DNA of 64,000 nucleotides from NCBI RefSeq assembly GCF_003020125.1, contig NZ_PYFW01000006.1:248001-312000 (forward strand), in the 5' to 3' direction. A program made the position numbers and the translations under genes. The DNA is from Bradyrhizobium sp. MOS003 (GTDB lineage Bacteria; Pseudomonadota; Alphaproteobacteria; Rhizobiales; Xanthobacteraceae). The notes under the pieces were generated by a model. The model saw nothing but the letters and a program-made list of their open reading frames with translations. It was not told the origin of the DNA and ran no database searches. This document shows, piece by piece, positions 62,131 through 64,000 of this stretch; the stretch's first letter is position 1, and each line of letters begins with the position of its first letter.

Positions 62131-62224
62131 CACGCTTCTTGCTTTACCCAAATCACCTGCTCCTCCCGGAGGAGGTTCGGAGGGGGTGGCCAGAAGCACC
62201 CGGCACTTGTGGTCGCCCCCTCTT

Positions 62225-63574
62225 TCATTCCATCCGCATGGCCTGCGCCGCCGAACTGTGGCGCCGGATGAGGTCCGTCACGTCAAGGCCGGGGATGGCG
62301 CCATCGATCACGGCCCATCTTCCCGCCACCATCACCCGGTCGGCCCGATGCGCTCCGCACAGCACCAGCGCGGCCAAGGGGTCGCCATGGCCGGAGAAGC
62401 GCAGCTCGTCGAGCCTGAACAGCGCGAGGTCCGCGGCCTTGCCGACCGCGATCTCGCCGAGTTCCGGACGGCCGACGCAGCCCGCCGAGCCCTTGGTAGC
62501 CCAGCGCAGCGCATCCTTGTGGCTGACTTTCGCTACGCCATAGCGCGCCCGTTGCAGCAGGAAGGCGGCGCGGACCTCCTGCATCAGGTTCGAACCGTCG
62601 TTCGAGGCCGAGCCATCGACACCGAGCCCGATGCCGACACCGGCCTCCTCCATCTCGCAGACCGGGCAGCAGCCGGACGCCAGCAGCTGATTGCTGCACG
62701 CGCAATGGCTGATGGTCGTCTTCGCCTTGCCGAGCCGTTTCATTTCGTCGGCGTTGAAAAATATACCGTGAGCGAGCCAGGTCCGCGCGTTGAGCCAGCC
62801 GCACTGCTCGAGATAGTCGAGCGGACGGCAGCCATACATCTGCTGGCAGAAATTGTTCTCGTCCTCGGTCTCGGCGAGATGGGTGTGCAGGCGCACGTCG
62901 AGCTTGGCGGCGAGATCGGCGGTGGCGCGCATCAGCGACGTCGTTACTGAGAACGGCGAGCACGGCGCGAGCGCGATCTGCACCATCGCATCCGCACCGC
63001 GCTGATGATGCTTTGCGACCACGCGCGCGCTGTCGGCAAGAATCGTGTCCTCGTCCTGCACGACGCTGTCAGGTGGCAAGCCACCGTCGCGCTGCGACAG
63101 GTTCATCGAGCCGCGCGTGAGCAGCACCCGCACGCCGAGGCGCTTCGCCACGGCGACCTCGATATCGACGGCGTCTTCGAGGCCCGCAGGGAAGACGTAG
63201 TGATGATCCGTTGTGGTGGTGCAGCCCGAGAGCAACAATTCGGACATCGCCACGGTGACGCCGAGCTCGAGTGCCTCCGGCGTCAGCCTCGCCCACACCG
63301 GATAGAGCGCCTGGAGCCAGGGGAACAGCTCGCGGTCCATCGCCGCCGGCAGCGCCCGCGTCAGCGTCTGGTAAAAATGATGATGGGTGTTGATCAGGCC
63401 CGGCAGCACGACGTGTTCGCTGGCATCGAACACCGCGACGTCAGCGGTCACAGGCGTGGCGCCGGCCGGCACCAGCTCGACGATCCGGCCGTCCTTCACC
63501 ACGATCCCGCGCGCGGCGCCGTCGGCGAGGATGGCCAGGGGATCCCTGATCCAGATCGGCGTTGCATCGCTCAT
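62225..63574 (-). CDS. 8-oxoguanine deaminase-type amidohydrolase
   Basis: A 449-residue amidohydrolase of the COG0402 group. Zinc ligands and active-site elements: LPGLINTHHHFYQTLTRA, RLHTHLAETEDE, LAHGIFF, TISHCACSNQLLASGCCPV and LGVDGSASNDGSNLMQEV. The CACSNQLL signature is typical of 8-oxoguanine deaminases. AAGGAG lies nine bases before ATG 63574, against the frame's distal start at 63679. It would deaminate an oxidised or related purine imported by the ABC system, converging on it from the other strand. Confidence 0.85.
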   Translation of the reverse strand: MSDATPIWIRDPLAILADGAARGIVVKDGRIVELVPAGATPVTADVAVFDASEHVVLPGLINTHHHFYQTLTRALPAAMDRELFPWLQALYPVWARLTPEALELGVTVAMSELLLSGCTTTTDHHYVFPAGLEDAVDIEVAVAKRLGVRVLLTRGSMNLSQRDGGLPPDSVVQDEDTILADSARVVAKHHQRGADAMVQIALAPCSPFSVTTSLMRATADLAAKLDVRLHTHLAETEDENNFCQQMYGCRPLDYLEQCGWLNARTWLAHGIFFNADEMKRLGKAKTTISHCACSNQLLASGCCPVCEMEEAGVGIGLGVDGSASNDGSNLMQEVRAAFLLQRARYGVAKVSHKDALRWATKGSAGCVGRPELGEIAVGKAADLALFRLDELRFSGHGDPLAALVLCGAHRADRVMVAGRWAVIDGAIPGLDVTDLIRRHSSAAQAMRME

Positions 63575-63721
63575 GAGCCTACTTCTCCTTACATCCGCTG
63601 ACAGGCCTGCCAGGTAAAGGCCGGCCCGGTCACCTTCGCGCGACCACTTGTTTGTTGCGACTTGGCTCCGGTCTTGCAAGACTCATCGCCACGATTCACC
63701 GGCGGAAGCTTTGACGCAGCC

Positions 63722-64000
63722 ATGGATTTGAATACCATCACGACAGTGGCCCATCCGCAAACACGGGCGCAATTGCCGGCCTGGACGGCAGGCGATGCCT
63801 GGCTCGCGGGCGGCACCTGGCTATTCTCGGAACCACAAGCGCACCTCGCGCGGCTGATCGATCTCACCGATATGAAATGGCCGGCGCTGACGATCAGCGA
63901 AAGCCATCTCTCCATCGCCGCCACTTGCACGGTCGCGCAACTCGACGGACTTGCCTGCCCGTCCGATTGGCTTGCCGCGCCGCTGATCAACCAATGCTGC
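63722..64000 (+). CDS. Xanthine dehydrogenase-type FAD-binding subunit, 3' end outside window
   Basis: The first 93 residues of a FAD-binding medium-subunit-like protein: MDLNTITTVAHPQTRAQLPA, DAWLAGGTWLFSEPQAHLAR, LIDLTDMKWPALTISES, LSIAATCTVAQLDGLAC. The AGGTWLFSE segment corresponds to the FAD-diphosphate loop AGGTD of XdhB/CoxM. It probably starts a xanthine dehydrogenase operon, which would complete the purine pathway. The ATG lacks a strong ribosome-binding site. Confidence 0.8.
   Translation, partial: MDLNTITTVAHPQTRAQLPAWTAGDAWLAGGTWLFSEPQAHLARLIDLTDMKWPALTISESHLSIAATCTVAQLDGLACPSDWLAAPLINQCC

Noticed and set aside
62160..62174. CTCCTCCCGGAGGAG palindrome after the BMP gene as a terminator.
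   Set aside because: The centre is a single base, so no stable loop forms, and there is no T-tract on either strand.

Overview
The window looks like a chromosomal segment of a Bradyrhizobium-type alphaproteobacterium. Base composition is high-GC, there are many short lineage-typical proteins (DUF3606, DUF6894, CxxC zinc ribbons, 25-90 aa membrane or exported peptides), a GcrA-family regulator and a phasin, and ABC uptake, CoA-transferase and purine-catabolic genes are plentiful. I could not run searches; family calls come from motifs, length and context.

Layout. (1) 1-6.9 kb: a catabolic block with a dihydroxy-acid dehydratase, an orphan NMT1/TauA-type binding protein, a 3-hydroxyisobutyrate-dehydrogenase-type enzyme, a two-component flavin monooxygenase with its flavin reductase, and a family III CoA-transferase. 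(2) 7.1-14.7 kb: prophage debris (truncated terminase, two paralogous small phage genes, tiny membrane ORFs) mixed with a receiver protein, a FAD monooxygenase and small orphans. Four copies of a compact minus-strand unit lie here, each with promoter, short conserved leader and terminator hairpin. I consider this putative small-RNA family the least explained feature of the window. (3) 14.5-18 kb: a stand-alone LigD-type DNA ligase with a Cys-rich partner, a decapitated ImmA/IrrE gene next to a PIN-like gene, and an acetyltransferase. (4) 18-34 kb: many small stress, membrane and exported proteins, a stand-alone EAL protein, a divergent Nramp transporter, a 1170-residue LuxR-type protein with a His-rich repeat tail, and an arginase. 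(5) 34-40 kb: a CHASE2-PAS-GGDEF-EAL protein, a FecR-domain protein and a TpsB/ShlB outer-membrane transporter without a visible TpsA. (6) 40-50 kb: hydrolase, cytochrome c, phasin, a GcrA-like gene divergent from an S24-type repressor with matching operators, quinone oxidoreductase, and a MoxR ATPase/VWA pair. (7) 50.9-52.2 kb: a dctA-type gene broken by a one-base insertion. (8) 53.7-64 kb: a purine-salvage and catabolism locus with an allantoate-amidohydrolase-type enzyme, a nucleoside/guanine deaminase, a putative Tsx-like outer-membrane channel, a complete BMP-type nucleoside ABC transporter, an 8-oxoguanine-deaminase-type amidohydrolase and the start of a xanthine-dehydrogenase FAD subunit.

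How the parts work together. The last block reads as one pathway: outer-membrane entry, BMP binding protein plus two permeases and a double ATPase, then deamination and oxidation of the purine ring and hydrolysis of ureides. The S24 repressor probably controls itself and the 91-residue protein after it, because the same inverted repeat TTCCG-N5-CGGAA occupies the spacer of both promoters. No tRNA, rRNA, intact insertion sequence, integrase or CRISPR array was seen.
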